NCBI RefSeq assembly: GCF_001816165.1 | Contig: NZ_MDZC01000068.1 | Coordinates: 155,627 to 219,626 of the forward strand | DNA from: Hymenobacter glacialis | GTDB taxonomy: Bacteria; Bacteroidota; Bacteroidia; Cytophagales; Hymenobacteraceae | Direction of reading: 5' to 3' | Length of the DNA: 64,000 nt | In this document: positions 7,653 to 16,526 of the stretch, piece after piece | Layout of the letters: the number at the start of each line of letters is the position of its first letter | Numbering within the stretch: the stretch's first letter is position 1 | Made by a program: the position numbers and the translations under genes | Notes under the pieces: generated by a model | Databases searched by the model: none | What the model saw: the letters and a program-made list of their open reading frames with translations, nothing else | Told to the model about the DNA's origin: nothing

Positions 7653-9598
7653 TTACTTGGCGTCCTTGCCGTCTACTTCTTCGTAGTCCACGTCGGTCAC
7701 GTGTCGCCGGCCTCCTGGCCGTTGCCGTCCTGCGGCTGGCCGTCAGCGCCAGGGAAACCACCGGCTCCGGGCTGGCCGCCTTCGGCACCGCCCGCAGCGT
7801 ACATCTCCTGCGAGGCCGCCTGCCAAGCCGTGTTGATGGCCTCCATGGCGGTATCAATACGGGCAATGTCCTTGCTCTCGTGCGCGGCTTTCAAGTCAGT
7901 CAGGGCACCTTCGATGGCGGTTTTGTTGCCATCGCTCAGCTTCTCGCCGTACTCTTTCAGCTGCTTCTCGGTCTGGAAAATCATCGAATCGGCGGCGTTT
8001 ACCTTGCCGATGCGCTCGGTTTCAGCTTTGTCGGCATCGGCGTTGGCGGCGGCTTCGTCGCGCATGCGCTTGATGTCGTCGTCGGTCAGGCCGCTGCTGG
8101 CTTCGATGCGGATTTTCTGCTCCTTGCCGGTGCCTTTGTCCTTGGCGGTCACGTTCAGGATGCCGTTGGCGTCGATGTCGAACGTTACCTCAATCTGGGG
8201 CACGCCACGGGGAGCGGGCGGGATGCTGTCGAGGTCGAATCGACCGATTTGGCGGTTCTGACTGGCCAGCGGGCGCTCGCCCTGGAACACCACAATCTGC
8301 ACCGACGGCTGGTTGTCGGAAGCCGTGGAGAAAGTCTCCGACTTCTTGGTAGGGATGGTCGTGTTCGACTCGATGAGCTTGGTCATTACGCCGCCCATCG
8401 TCTCAATGCCCAGCGAAAGCGGGGTCACGTCGAGCAGGAGCACGTCCTTCACTTCACCGGTGAGCACACCGCCCTGGATGGCGGCGCCAATGGCCACCAC
8501 TTCGTCAGGGTTCACGCCTTTTGAAGGCTTCTTGCCGAAGAACTTCTCCACTTCCTCCTGAATGCGGGGAATGCGGGTAGAACCGCCCACGAGGATAACC
8601 TCGTCGATGTCGGAAGTCGACAAGCCGGCGTCTTGCAGGGCCTTTTTCACGGGGTCCATCGAGCGGCGCACGAGGTTGTCGGCGAGTTGCTCAAACTTGG
8701 CGCGGCTCAGCTTCACCACCAGGTGCTTGGGCCCCGAGGCCGTGGCGGTGATGTAGGGCAGGTTTACTTCGGTTTCGGTCGAACTGGACAGCTCCACTTT
8801 GGCTTTCTCGGCAGCTTCCTTGAGGCGCTGCAGGGCCATGGGGTCGTTGCGCAGGTCGAGGCCTTCGTTGTCCGACTTAAACTGGTCGGCCAGGAAGTCG
8901 ATGATAACCTGGTCGAAGTCGTCGCCGCCCAGGTGGGTGTCGCCGTTGGTGCTCAGTACTTCAAACACGCCATCGCCCAACTCCAGAATGGAGATGTCGA
9001 ACGTGCCGCCGCCGAGGTCGTACACGGCGATTTTCTGGTCCTTGTGCTTCTTATCCAAGCCATAGGCGAGGGCAGCCGCAGTAGGCTCGTTGATGATGCG
9101 CTTCACATCGAGGCCGGCAATGGCACCGGCTTCTTTGGTGGCCTGGCGCTGGGCGTCGTTGAAGTAAGCCGGCACCGTGATAACGGCTTCGGTCACGGTG
9201 GTGCCGAGGTAATCTTCCGCCGTCTGCTTCATTTTCTGAAGCACCATGGCCGAAATTTCCTGCGGGGTGTAGTTGCGGTCACCGATTTTCACGGCCACCG
9301 TGTTGTTGGAGCCGGGCGTCAAATCATAGGCTACGTACTTGCTTTCGGCGGTTACTTCCGAAAACTGGCGGCCCATGAAGCGCTTGATGCTGGCGATGGT
9401 ATTCTTGGGGTTGGTCACGGCCTGGCGCTTGGCCGGGTCGCCCACTTTGCGCTCGCCCTTGCCCCCGTCGAGGAACGCGACGATGCTGGGGGTGGTGCGG
9501 CGGCCTTCGCTGTTGGGGATTACAACGGGTTCGTTGCCTTCCATTACGGCCACGCACGAATTGGTGGTGCCGAGGTCAATGCCGATTATTTTGCCCAT
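7653..9598 (-). CDS. dnaK: Molecular chaperone DnaK (Hsp70), with an apparent 1-base deletion near the 3' end
   Basis: Hsp70 chaperone, which uses ATP to bind and release unfolded proteins with DnaJ and GrpE. The N-terminal [16 protein letters not shown], the [14 protein letters not shown] phosphate-loop region, [16 protein letters not shown] and [11 protein letters not shown] are all present. As written, the frame stops at 7697 after NGQEAGDT. Shifting by one base there restores [14 protein letters not shown] and a stop at 7653, the conserved charged tail of bacterial DnaK; the intact protein would be 648 residues. One missing base at about 7699-7706 (GAC-ACG where GACGACG is expected) explains it. 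Either a consensus error or a real loss of the extreme C terminus is possible; error is likelier in so conserved a gene. Confidence 0.93.
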
Positions 9599-9695
9599 GG
9601 TGGGTGTGTGTTGGTTATTGGAGTGGAATTGTCAGGTCGAAGCAGGCTTTGCAGCCGCTACCCGACGATTACAAGCAACGTACCAGCGTGCTTTT

Positions 9696-9712
9696 GGTGA
9701 CAGATTGTCACC
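9696..9712. promoter_or_regulatory. Perfect palindrome upstream of dnaK (candidate operator)
   Basis: GGTGACA-GAT-TGTCACC is a perfect 7-bp inverted repeat with a 3-base spacer, located 98 bases before the dnaK ATG. It is not CIRCE. Its size and symmetry suit a dimeric regulator of chaperone expression, but no regulator is encoded nearby. A possible -7-like element (CAGTTTTG, minus strand) lies about 50 bases further upstream. Confidence 0.4.
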
Positions 9713-9852
9713 GATTCGGTCTCAAGCGGCACATTAGCCGACGAGGTGACCTGAATTGTTTCGGGCAAAACTGCTTTTCCTGACAAGCGTGCAGCAGAAG
9801 CAGCCCTCAAGATTCAAAATCAGCTTAAATATTGCCACAGGGCCCGCCGCTA

Positions 9853-10518
9853 CTACTCTGCCTTGCCGCGGCGGGGTGCAGCCGACACTGGCGGCGCTCC
9901 GGGCGCGCCTTTCACCGCCACCTTTCGGTTTGCCGGGTTCTTCGTGGCCGAGAACTTCGCTTTCAGCTTGCCCGACTCGGCGGGCGTCAGCTCGCGCCAC
10001 TGGCCGGGGGCTAGCTCGTCCAGCGTCAGCTCGTCGATGCTGGCGCGGATGAGGCGCAGGCAGGGCAGGCCCACGGCGGCGCACATCTTGCGCACCTGCC
10101 GGTTCATGCCCTGCGAGATGGTGATGGCCAGCCAGCTGGTAGGAATGCTGGCGCGGAAGCGAATGGGCGTGCTGCGCTCCCACAGCTCGGCGGGCTCGGG
10201 CATGGCCACGGCCCGGGCGGGCGTAGTGCGGCCGTCTTTTATCTGCACGCCGCGGCGCAGTTTCTCCAGGGCTTCTTCCGTCACGGTGCCTTCTACCTGG
10301 GCCCAGTAGGTTTTCGGGACTTTGAATTTGGGGTCGCTCAGGCGGTGCTGCAGGGCTTTGTCGTCGGTGAGCAGGAGCAGGCCTTCGCTGTCGAAATCGA
10401 GGCGGCCTACCGGGTAGATGCCGGTCACGGGCACGAAGTCCTTGAGCGTGGCGCGGCCGTGCTCGTCCGTGAACTGGGTGAGGACTTCGTAGGGCTTGTT
10501 GACGAGGATGTAACGCAT
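9853..10518 (-). CDS. RluE/RsuA-type rRNA pseudouridine synthase
   Basis: A 221-residue pseudouridine synthase of the RsuA/RluB/RluE group, which isomerises a specific uridine in rRNA. The catalytic motif GRLDFDSEGLLLLTDD (aspartate after R-L), the start YILVNKPYEVLTQF, and MNRQVRKMCAAVG are present. The S4 RNA-binding domain found in RsuA and RluB is absent, as in RluE, which modifies 23S U2457 in E. coli. The last 35 residues are a basic, alanine/proline-rich tail. It lies 254 bases downstream of the dnaK start on the same strand, so a separate transcript is likely. Confidence 0.88.
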   Translation of the reverse strand: MRYILVNKPYEVLTQFTDEHGRATLKDFVPVTGIYPVGRLDFDSEGLLLLTDDKALQHRLSDPKFKVPKTYWAQVEGTVTEEALEKLRRGVQIKDGRTTPARAVAMPEPAELWERSTPIRFRASIPTSWLAITISQGMNRQVRKMCAAVGLPCLRLIRASIDELTLDELAPGQWRELTPAESGKLKAKFSATKNPANRKVAVKGAPGAPPVSAAPRRGKAE

Positions 10519-10537
10519 GATATTTTGTACAGTGTGA

Positions 10538-10716
10538 CCGTCATGCTGAGCGCAGCCGAGGCAGCTCTACCGCGCCTGCTGTCATCCTGAGCTTGCAAAG
10601 TACCTTCTCACCCAGAAACGATTTGTTCTTTGGTAAAAGGATGCTTCCTGCAGCACGCCAGATTAAACATGACAGATGGCGCGGTAGAGATGCTTCGGCA
10701 AGCTCAGCATGACGTT
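10538..10716. repeat. Long hairpin intergenic repeat, copy 1 (nested type)
   Basis: The outer arms start CGTCATGCTGAGC and end GCTCAGCATGACG. The interior holds a second-type segment (GTCATCCTGAGC, then TACCTTCTCACCCAGAAACG). The outer arms are mismatched in the variable word (GCAGCC on the left, GGCAAG on the right), as if arms of two subtypes were recombined. It occupies most of the gap between the RluE-type gene and the metallo-hydrolase. Confidence 0.8.
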
Positions 10717-10749
10717 CTGTTTTGTATCCTGATGTAATGTTCAGGGCTG

Positions 10750-11871
10750 CTATTCCCACCAGCGGGCGGTGGGCAGCGGGGTGCCCAAAGTTACGGGTTC
10801 GCCCAGGCGCGGCGTGGTGAGGGGCTGGCCCAGCCGGGTGGCCTCGGCGGTGGCGCGCCTGATGGGGTCGTCCCAGGCGTGGTTGGCTTCGGTGAACGCG
10901 GCCCAATGCACGGGCAGCATCACGGCGGCGCGCACGTCGCGGGCGGCCTGCACGCTCTGCTCGGGCATCATGTGTATTTGGGCCCATTGCCGGTCGTACT
11001 GGCCGCATTCCATCAGGGCCAAATCGAAGGGGCCCTGGGCGGCGCCAATGGTGCGGAAGTGCGGCCCGTAGCCCCCATCGCCGCTGTAGAACACCCGCTT
11101 CGTGGCCGATTTCAGCACCCAGGAGCTCCACATGGTGGAATTGCGGTTGGTGAGGCCCCGGCCCGAAAAGTGGCGGCTGGGCGTGCAAACCACCGTCAGC
11201 CCGTCGACTTGCACCTCGTCGTTCCAGTTCATTTCGGTAATGCGCTCGGGGGCCACGCCCCAGGCCCGCAGGTGCGGGCCGATGCCCAGCGGCACGTAAA
11301 AACGCGCCACCTTGTGCTTGATGCGCCGGATGGTCTGGTAGTCGAGGTGGTCGTAGTGGTCGTGCGAAATCAACACCGCGTCAATGGCCGGCAGTTTTTC
11401 GGCGCTGATGGGCAGGCTGGGGTTGTAGCGGTTGGGCGTGAGCCAACTCACCGGCCCCATTTCCATGCCCAGCATGGGGTCGAGCAGGATGTTTTTGCCG
11501 GCCAACTCCACCAGGCTGGCCGAGTGGCCAAACCACGTCACGCGCACCATGTCCGGCGTTTTGCGGGTGATGGCCACCGAGTCGAGGGACTGCATGGGCA
11601 ATGGGCCAGCGGGAGTGGCATTCGGCGCTTTTTTGAACAGGAATTTCCACAGAAGGCCCATCGTGCTGCCTTCGGTCAGCTGCAGGGTAGGTATCAGGTT
11701 CATAAACTCACCGTCCTGGTAGTGGCCGGACTTGGCATAAGCCTGCTTGTCAGCCTCGGTGGGCTTGCCCCCAAACTGCGGGCTCAGGCCAAGAAAGGCA
11801 GCGCCCGCCACCAGCAAAATGCCCACAACGCTGCTCGTTGCCATGAGAAATGATATTAAGAGTTTGCGCAT
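10750..11871 (-). CDS. Membrane-anchored MBL-fold metallo-hydrolase (RomA/NAPE-PLD-like)
   Basis: A 373-residue metallo-beta-lactamase-fold enzyme. One N-terminal hydrophobic helix (residues about 5-27) exports or anchors it. The core shows TWFGHSASLVELAGKNILLDP, the metal motif SHDHYDHLD, the RHFSGRG histidine, YSGDGGYGPHF and a late LPVHWAAF histidine. This set matches the UlaG/RomA/NAPE-PLD-like branch (PF12706 type), whose members act on phosphodiesters or lactones. The substrate is unknown. The flanking intergenic spaces on both sides hold hairpin repeats, so it is probably transcribed alone. Confidence 0.85.
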   Translation of the reverse strand: MRKLLISFLMATSSVVGILLVAGAAFLGLSPQFGGKPTEADKQAYAKSGHYQDGEFMNLIPTLQLTEGSTMGLLWKFLFKKAPNATPAGPLPMQSLDSVAITRKTPDMVRVTWFGHSASLVELAGKNILLDPMLGMEMGPVSWLTPNRYNPSLPISAEKLPAIDAVLISHDHYDHLDYQTIRRIKHKVARFYVPLGIGPHLRAWGVAPERITEMNWNDEVQVDGLTVVCTPSRHFSGRGLTNRNSTMWSSWVLKSATKRVFYSGDGGYGPHFRTIGAAQGPFDLALMECGQYDRQWAQIHMMPEQSVQAARDVRAAVMLPVHWAAFTEANHAWDDPIRRATAEATRLGQPLTTPRLGEPVTLGTPLPTARWWE

Positions 11872-11954
11872 TACTTCATAACGGCTTTAGCATCAGAGTG
11901 CTTTCAGTGTCGGTTTAGAGGGGTCCTGCTGCGCCTCATTAAGAAAAGTACAAA

Positions 11955-12046
11955 ACGTCATGCTGAGCGCAGTCAAGCTTCTCTACCGTAGTAGTAAATG
12001 AATTACTAGCACGGTAGAGAAGCTTCGACTGCGCTCAGCATGACGT
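11955..12046. repeat. Long hairpin intergenic repeat, copy 2
   Basis: A near-perfect inverted repeat with arms of about 35 bases (CGTCATGCTGAGCGCAGTC...CTCTACCGT and its complement) around a short AT-rich loop. The variable word is GCAGTC, matched by GACTGC in the other arm. It lies between two co-directional minus-strand genes. Confidence 0.8.
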
Positions 12047-12082
12047 GCTTTTATCGCAATAAAACCCACTTTCCCCGCAGCT

Positions 12083-14164
12083 CTACAAGCTGCCCGAATA
12101 CTTCCGCACGGCCCATTCCACCGTTAAAAAGGCCAGAATCACGAAGAAAATCCACTTCAGATTAATCAGGTCCTTTACATTTTCCTCGGCGGTGATTACG
12201 GGCTTGTAGTTCGCTTTCAGAATGTCCTGCGCCAGCTTGTCAAACTGCGTGGGGTAGTAGAGCCGCGCACCGCTGCGGCGCGACAACTGCGCCAGTAAAT
12301 TGTGGTCGGCGCGGGATTCCAGCGCCTCCAGCGGCTGCGACTGCACCAGCAGCTCGCCCGCGTCCTGCTGAGCCTGGCCGCCCAGGGTGGCGCGGGCCTG
12401 GTAACGGTAGAGGCCGGCCGGCAGCGGGCCCAAGCGCAGAGGCGAGCCGTCTTCGGGATTGGCAAAGTTGAACCGCCGGACTTGCTTTTTCTCATCGGTC
12501 AGGATGAGGTCGATTTTCTGGTTGTAGAGGCGCTCAAATACGGCGTTGTAGGTTTCGGCGCCCAGCGTCACGTCGTCCTGCGTGCCGAAGTTTTCCTGCG
12601 TGGGGTATACGTCGAGGCGCTTTTTGTTGGCGTTTTGGGTGAGCAGCTGCAGCGTGCGGACAATGAGCCGGTCGTAGACTTCGGGGCGGTCGTCGTGCTC
12701 CACGGCCTCGCTCAGGCGCCATTGCCAGCTGCCGTCGGTGAGCAGGGTGGCCTGGCGGCGCTCAGCCGACCCGCCAAAAACGAGCAGCGGCTTCTGGGTG
12801 GCCACCCGGCCCACCTGCTGCCACAGGGCCGCTTCGGCGCCCGGCCCCAGGCGCAAATCGCCGAAGGGAACCGGCGCCGGCGGGTACTGGCCGTAGCGGC
12901 GCGCGGCATCCTCGTCGGTAGCAAAGCGGGCAAAGCCGGGGTTGGGCACCGGCGTCACCTCGTCGGTCTGCGAGCCGCGGGCCTGAATGGTGAGTCCCGT
13001 GCCCAGCTGGTTGTAAGCCGGCAGGTCCGACTGCGCCCCAATGATGTAAAACGCCGGGGTACGCCGCGCTTTCACCTGGGCCAGAATGTCGTTGCCCAGC
13101 CCGCCCTGGGCCGGTAGCTGGTGCATTATGGCCACGTCGAAATCGGCGCCGGCCTTGAGCGGCGACACACCGGGCAGGGCCAGCGTCAGGTCAAAGTTGT
13201 CGTTGGCCAGGATGGCGGCGCGCAGGGCTTTCAGGTCGGGGTGGGGGGCGGCCCCGGCCAGCAGCACGCGCAGCTTCCCTTTCACAATTTCAATAAAAGC
13301 CGTGCGGGCGTTGTTGAGCGGCGTAAACTCGCCGGGCTGCGGCACCACGCGCACTTCGTAGCGGCGCTTGCCGGGCGCGGGCGCCGTAAGCTGGAACGTG
13401 GCCTTGGCGCGGCGGCGGCCAGCGGGCAAAGTCACGCGGCGGGTATCCAGCACGCGGGTGCCTTCGCGCAGCTCCACGGTAGCGGTGCCCCCGGCATAGC
13501 CCTCAAACCCCAGCTCTGCTTCCAATGGAAACTTGTTGCCGCTGAAAGCCACGCGGTTGTAGGTGAGGCCGGTGAGGCGCAGGTCGCGCTTGGGCACGGT
13601 GTCGCCCACGGCCACGCTGTAGATGGGAAAGTTGTAGTCCGAGTACACCGGGCTGCGGCCCTGGTTCACCAGGCCGTCGCTTAGCAGCACCACGCTGGCC
13701 AGGTTGCGGCCGTCGTAGGCGTCGCGGGTATCGGTCAGCACCCGGTCCAGGTCGGTGGTGGGGACGCCGAAACGCAGCGAATCGAGACGCGCCGGCCGGT
13801 TGGGGCGGGAGCTCAGGGTGCGGGTTTCCACGGTGAAGCCCTTGGCGCGGAGGGTTTCGGCCAAGCCCGCGAGGCCGCTAGTAGCCTGGCTCAGCACGGC
13901 TTTGGGCGTGAAAAGCTCCACCGATTGCGAGTTGTCGACGGCCAGCACCACGGTGGGCTGCTCGGTGCGCGTGGTGGTGGTTTTGAGGTAGGGCGCCAGC
14001 AGCAGGTAGCACAGAAAGCTCACCACCACGAAGCGGAGCGTGGCCAGCCCGTAGTTCAACTGCTTGCTCCACGGGGTTTTGGCCGAGTATTGCAGGGCCG
14101 CGTAGCCAGCCCCAACCAGGAGGCACAGCAGAATCAGCCAGGGAGAATATTGAGTGGTCAGCAA
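12083..14164 (-). CDS. Large membrane protein with a VWA-type domain (BatA/BatB-like architecture)
   Basis: A 693-residue protein. Two hydrophobic helices at the N terminus (residues about 9-26 and 40-62) are followed by a von Willebrand A-like domain with a MIDAS-type AVDNSQSVELF (DxSxS) and a later LLSDGLVNQG. A long periplasmic region comes next, and a closing helix (WIFFVILAFLTVEWAVRKY) ends the protein. This layout resembles the VWA/BatA-like or glutamine-amidotransferase-like membrane proteins of Bacteroidota, whose function is poorly known. The start appears to be TTG at 14164, because a stop codon lies directly upstream and no ATG is near. It is not adjacent to the usual MoxR/Bat operon. 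Confidence 0.75.
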   Translation of the reverse strand: MLTTQYSPWLILLCLLVGAGYAALQYSAKTPWSKQLNYGLATLRFVVVSFLCYLLLAPYLKTTTTRTEQPTVVLAVDNSQSVELFTPKAVLSQATSGLAGLAETLRAKGFTVETRTLSSRPNRPARLDSLRFGVPTTDLDRVLTDTRDAYDGRNLASVVLLSDGLVNQGRSPVYSDYNFPIYSVAVGDTVPKRDLRLTGLTYNRVAFSGNKFPLEAELGFEGYAGGTATVELREGTRVLDTRRVTLPAGRRRAKATFQLTAPAPGKRRYEVRVVPQPGEFTPLNNARTAFIEIVKGKLRVLLAGAAPHPDLKALRAAILANDNFDLTLALPGVSPLKAGADFDVAIMHQLPAQGGLGNDILAQVKARRTPAFYIIGAQSDLPAYNQLGTGLTIQARGSQTDEVTPVPNPGFARFATDEDAARRYGQYPPAPVPFGDLRLGPGAEAALWQQVGRVATQKPLLVFGGSAERRQATLLTDGSWQWRLSEAVEHDDRPEVYDRLIVRTLQLLTQNANKKRLDVYPTQENFGTQDDVTLGAETYNAVFERLYNQKIDLILTDEKKQVRRFNFANPEDGSPLRLGPLPAGLYRYQARATLGGQAQQDAGELLVQSQPLEALESRADHNLLAQLSRRSGARLYYPTQFDKLAQDILKANYKPVITAEENVKDLINLKWIFFVILAFLTVEWAVRKYSGSL

Positions 14165-14257
14165 TTAGAATAAAAGGAAAGGAAGCATGGTAGCATAGGT
14201 AGCAGGAGATAACGCTTTGGTTTCGATTTATTCGGAGAAAGAGCAGTCAAATGGCTC

Positions 14258-14404
14258 TTATTGCTCTAACAAAGCCGGCTGCGAATTTAGAAAGTTGCGC
14301 AACGCGACAATCATAAACTCTTCCAGAGTAACATCCAGTTCAAGGCTAAGAGCCTTTGAATGAAGTAATAGCTCATTATTGGGCGTGATAAGTACAATAT
14401 TCAT
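14258..14404 (-). CDS. Short hypothetical protein in an AT-rich patch
   Basis: A 48-residue protein starting MNIVLITPNNELL, with a predicted helical core (SLELDVTLEEFMIVALRNFL). An ATG at 14404 is preferred over an in-frame upstream start at 14443. It lies 64 bases downstream of the nuclease-fold gene on the same strand and shares its low GC content. No family is recognised. Size and position would allow a partner protein to the nuclease, but nothing proves it. Confidence 0.45.
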   Translation of the reverse strand: MNIVLITPNNELLLHSKALSLELDVTLEEFMIVALRNFLNSQPALLEQ

Positions 14405-14468
14405 TGTAAATGAATTACATGAACGTTCGACGCCAGTCATCAATCTAAAATTGGCGTAGGTGCTTCAT

Positions 14469-15617
14469 TTACTCGGTGTCCTTTATTAACCAATATTGTT
14501 CGAGAGGCTGCCAGTCGTTGCGAAGAGCATCAGCGACAACTTGAGGAAAATTTTGGTAGTTATTTGAAGTAACCTGATAAGTTTTTCCAATAACATAGTG
14601 GTGAATATCTGGCTCTATCTTATGAAGCCGTGCTTGTTCAGTTGTTGACAACACATCACGCCAATATTTCGCTTTTTCAATGTTTCCGTCCTCTGGCAGT
14701 AGAGCTATTCTGTAGTTTGGCGCGTCGTCGCCTTCGTGAAACAGATAGTAATAAGACAAAATGTATTTGAGCGAATGCTTGCCTGGCTTCTCAATAATTA
14801 GCCAACCATCCATATTCTCATCCTTTTTGGGCAAAACAACATATGTGGCAGCAAGAGCTTCCCTAAGTTCGAATGCAATTCGTTCCATAGCTTGGTCTCG
14901 AATCTGTATAGCCCGGCTGATTGCAGCCCGGTTTTGTTGCAAGAACCCCATCAATTCATTAAAGTCCTCTTTAGCATTGGTCATAGTGCGAATATTTTCA
15001 ATGAATTCTAAAAGCAAAGTGATGTAGCGCGGTTCTGCTCTGTAAATCCGACTACCTAAGAGAGCCTCAACGGCCCTAGCCCATTCAAGATGAGAAACAC
15101 AAACCCAACTAGTTCGCAAGTCCAACGGTAATTTCTCTCGTTTCAATCCTAGTACCACACCAATCTTTTCCCCGTTGGGATTACGCTTTTCAACAGAATG
15201 CCAGTAATTGTCCAAATCATTAGCAAGCCAATGGTAAACTTTATTTTCAATTAGGATAAGAGCACTAGCATTCTCCCAACTCTCACCCAATTGGGCATTA
15301 TGAACCAAGATATCCAAGCGCTGGTTTTCGTCCATAGATTCCTCACGTCGAGCAAGAACTTTGCGAAATGGTTTACCCTCCCAAGGCAAAGCTCCTTGCT
15401 TGCAAATTGCATCAAGTAGAGCATCAATACACAACGTGCCTAATCCATGTGGTCCATCCGAATCAAAAAAGAATTGATAAACATTACTCATGACGTTCTC
15501 ATAATGCGGAAACTTCGCAATTGAGAAAAATGTAGGACGACGTTCAGAGATTTCGGGCCAATGAGCTGCGCGAAAAGCGGAAGTTAATTTATCAAGCTCA
15601 AGTTGGGTAGGCTGCAT
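14469..15617 (-). CDS. PD-(D/E)XK nuclease superfamily protein
   Basis: A 382-residue protein. The segment RLDILVHN (D), then ALILIENKVYHWLANDLDNYW (E-N-K), forms the D...(D/E)xK pattern of PD-(D/E)XK nucleases, in the arrangement of the PDDEXK_4 type (PF14281, by recall). The rest has mixed alpha/beta character with no other domain I can name. Base composition is clearly more AT-rich than in the flanking genes, which suggests acquisition. No methyltransferase or helicase is adjacent, so it is not a classical restriction system. A -7-like element (TAAATTTC) lies just upstream of the ATG. Confidence 0.75.
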   Translation of the reverse strand: MQPTQLELDKLTSAFRAAHWPEISERRPTFFSIAKFPHYENVMSNVYQFFFDSDGPHGLGTLCIDALLDAICKQGALPWEGKPFRKVLARREESMDENQRLDILVHNAQLGESWENASALILIENKVYHWLANDLDNYWHSVEKRNPNGEKIGVVLGLKREKLPLDLRTSWVCVSHLEWARAVEALLGSRIYRAEPRYITLLLEFIENIRTMTNAKEDFNELMGFLQQNRAAISRAIQIRDQAMERIAFELREALAATYVVLPKKDENMDGWLIIEKPGKHSLKYILSYYYLFHEGDDAPNYRIALLPEDGNIEKAKYWRDVLSTTEQARLHKIEPDIHHYVIGKTYQVTSNNYQNFPQVVADALRNDWQPLEQYWLIKDTE

Positions 15618-15648
15618 TCTGTCGAAATTTAAAAACGAAAATATTCCC

Positions 15649-16398
15649 CTACGTCAGCATCCCCCCGTCTACCTGAAGCACCTGCCCGCTGATGTAGCTC
15701 GAATCATCCGACGCCAGAAATGCTGTGGCCTTGGCCACGTCCTCTGGGGTGCCGCCACGCTTGAGCGGAATGGCCTTGCGCCATTCATCCACCTGCTTAG
15801 GGTCGAGGGCATCGGTCATTTCGGTTTCGATGAAGCCGGGGGCAATGGCGTTGCAGCGGATGTTGCGCGAGCCCAGCTCCAGGGCCACCGATTTGGTGAA
15901 GCCGATGATGCCGGCCTTGCTGGCCGCGTAGTTGGCCTGCCCGGCGTTGCCTTTGATGCCCACTACGCTGGTCATGTTGATGATGGAGCCGGCCTTTGCG
16001 CGCATCATGGGCTTGGTGGCGGCCTTGGTCAGGTTGAAAACCGACTTGAGGTTTACGTTCATCACTTGGTCCCACTGCTGCTCGCTCATGCGCATGAGCA
16101 GGCCGTCCTGCGTAATGCCGGCGTTGTTGACGAGGATGTCGAGCTTGCCGAAATCGGCCAGCACGTCCTCCACCAGCTTTTCGGCCTGGGCGTAGTCGGA
16201 GGCATCGGAGCGGTAGCCCTTCACCTTGGTGCCGGCAGCAGACAGCTCGGTTTCCAGAGCCTGGCCTTTTTCGACGGAGGAGAGGTATGTGAAGGCCACC
16301 TGGGCGCCCAGGTGGGCAAAATGTGCCGCGATAGCGCGGCCAATTCCTTTGGAAGCGCCCGTTACGAGGGCCACTTTTCCGGTCAGCGTTTGAGTCAT
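15649..16398 (-). CDS. fabG: 3-oxoacyl-[acyl-carrier-protein] reductase
   Basis: A 249-residue short-chain dehydrogenase that reduces 3-oxoacyl-ACP with NADPH in fatty-acid elongation. The cofactor motif TGASKGIGRAIA, the NNAGITQDGLL segment and the catalytic Ser-Tyr-Lys in NMTSVVGIKGNAGQANYAASKAG are intact. The C terminus GQVLQVDGGMLT is typical of FabG. A -7-like TACCTTCG (minus strand, 16404-16411) ends five bases before the ATG. It is divergent from the flavoprotein gene. Confidence 0.95.
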   Translation of the reverse strand: MTQTLTGKVALVTGASKGIGRAIAAHFAHLGAQVAFTYLSSVEKGQALETELSAAGTKVKGYRSDASDYAQAEKLVEDVLADFGKLDILVNNAGITQDGLLMRMSEQQWDQVMNVNLKSVFNLTKAATKPMMRAKAGSIINMTSVVGIKGNAGQANYAASKAGIIGFTKSVALELGSRNIRCNAIAPGFIETEMTDALDPKQVDEWRKAIPLKRGGTPEDVAKATAFLASDDSSYISGQVLQVDGGMLT

Positions 16399-16411
16399 GG
16401 GGGCGAAGGTA

Positions 16412-16526
16412 GCTAATCCAGCTGTTAGCTTTTCGCCATTAGCTGTCAGCTTTCGGAGGTAGCTTGCGTTGCCGAAAGGCTGTTTATCAAAAGAGCTAAC
16501 AGCTATAAGCTGCCAGCTAATAGCTA
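16412..16526. repeat. AGCT-rich imperfect inverted repeat between divergent genes
   Basis: Repeated words such as TTAGCTGTTAGC, TAGCTGTCAGC and AGCTAATAGCTAA fill the gap, arranged as a loose palindrome centred near 16470. It covers nearly the whole divergent promoter region of fabG and the flavoprotein gene and abuts the ATG of the latter. Confidence 0.5.
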
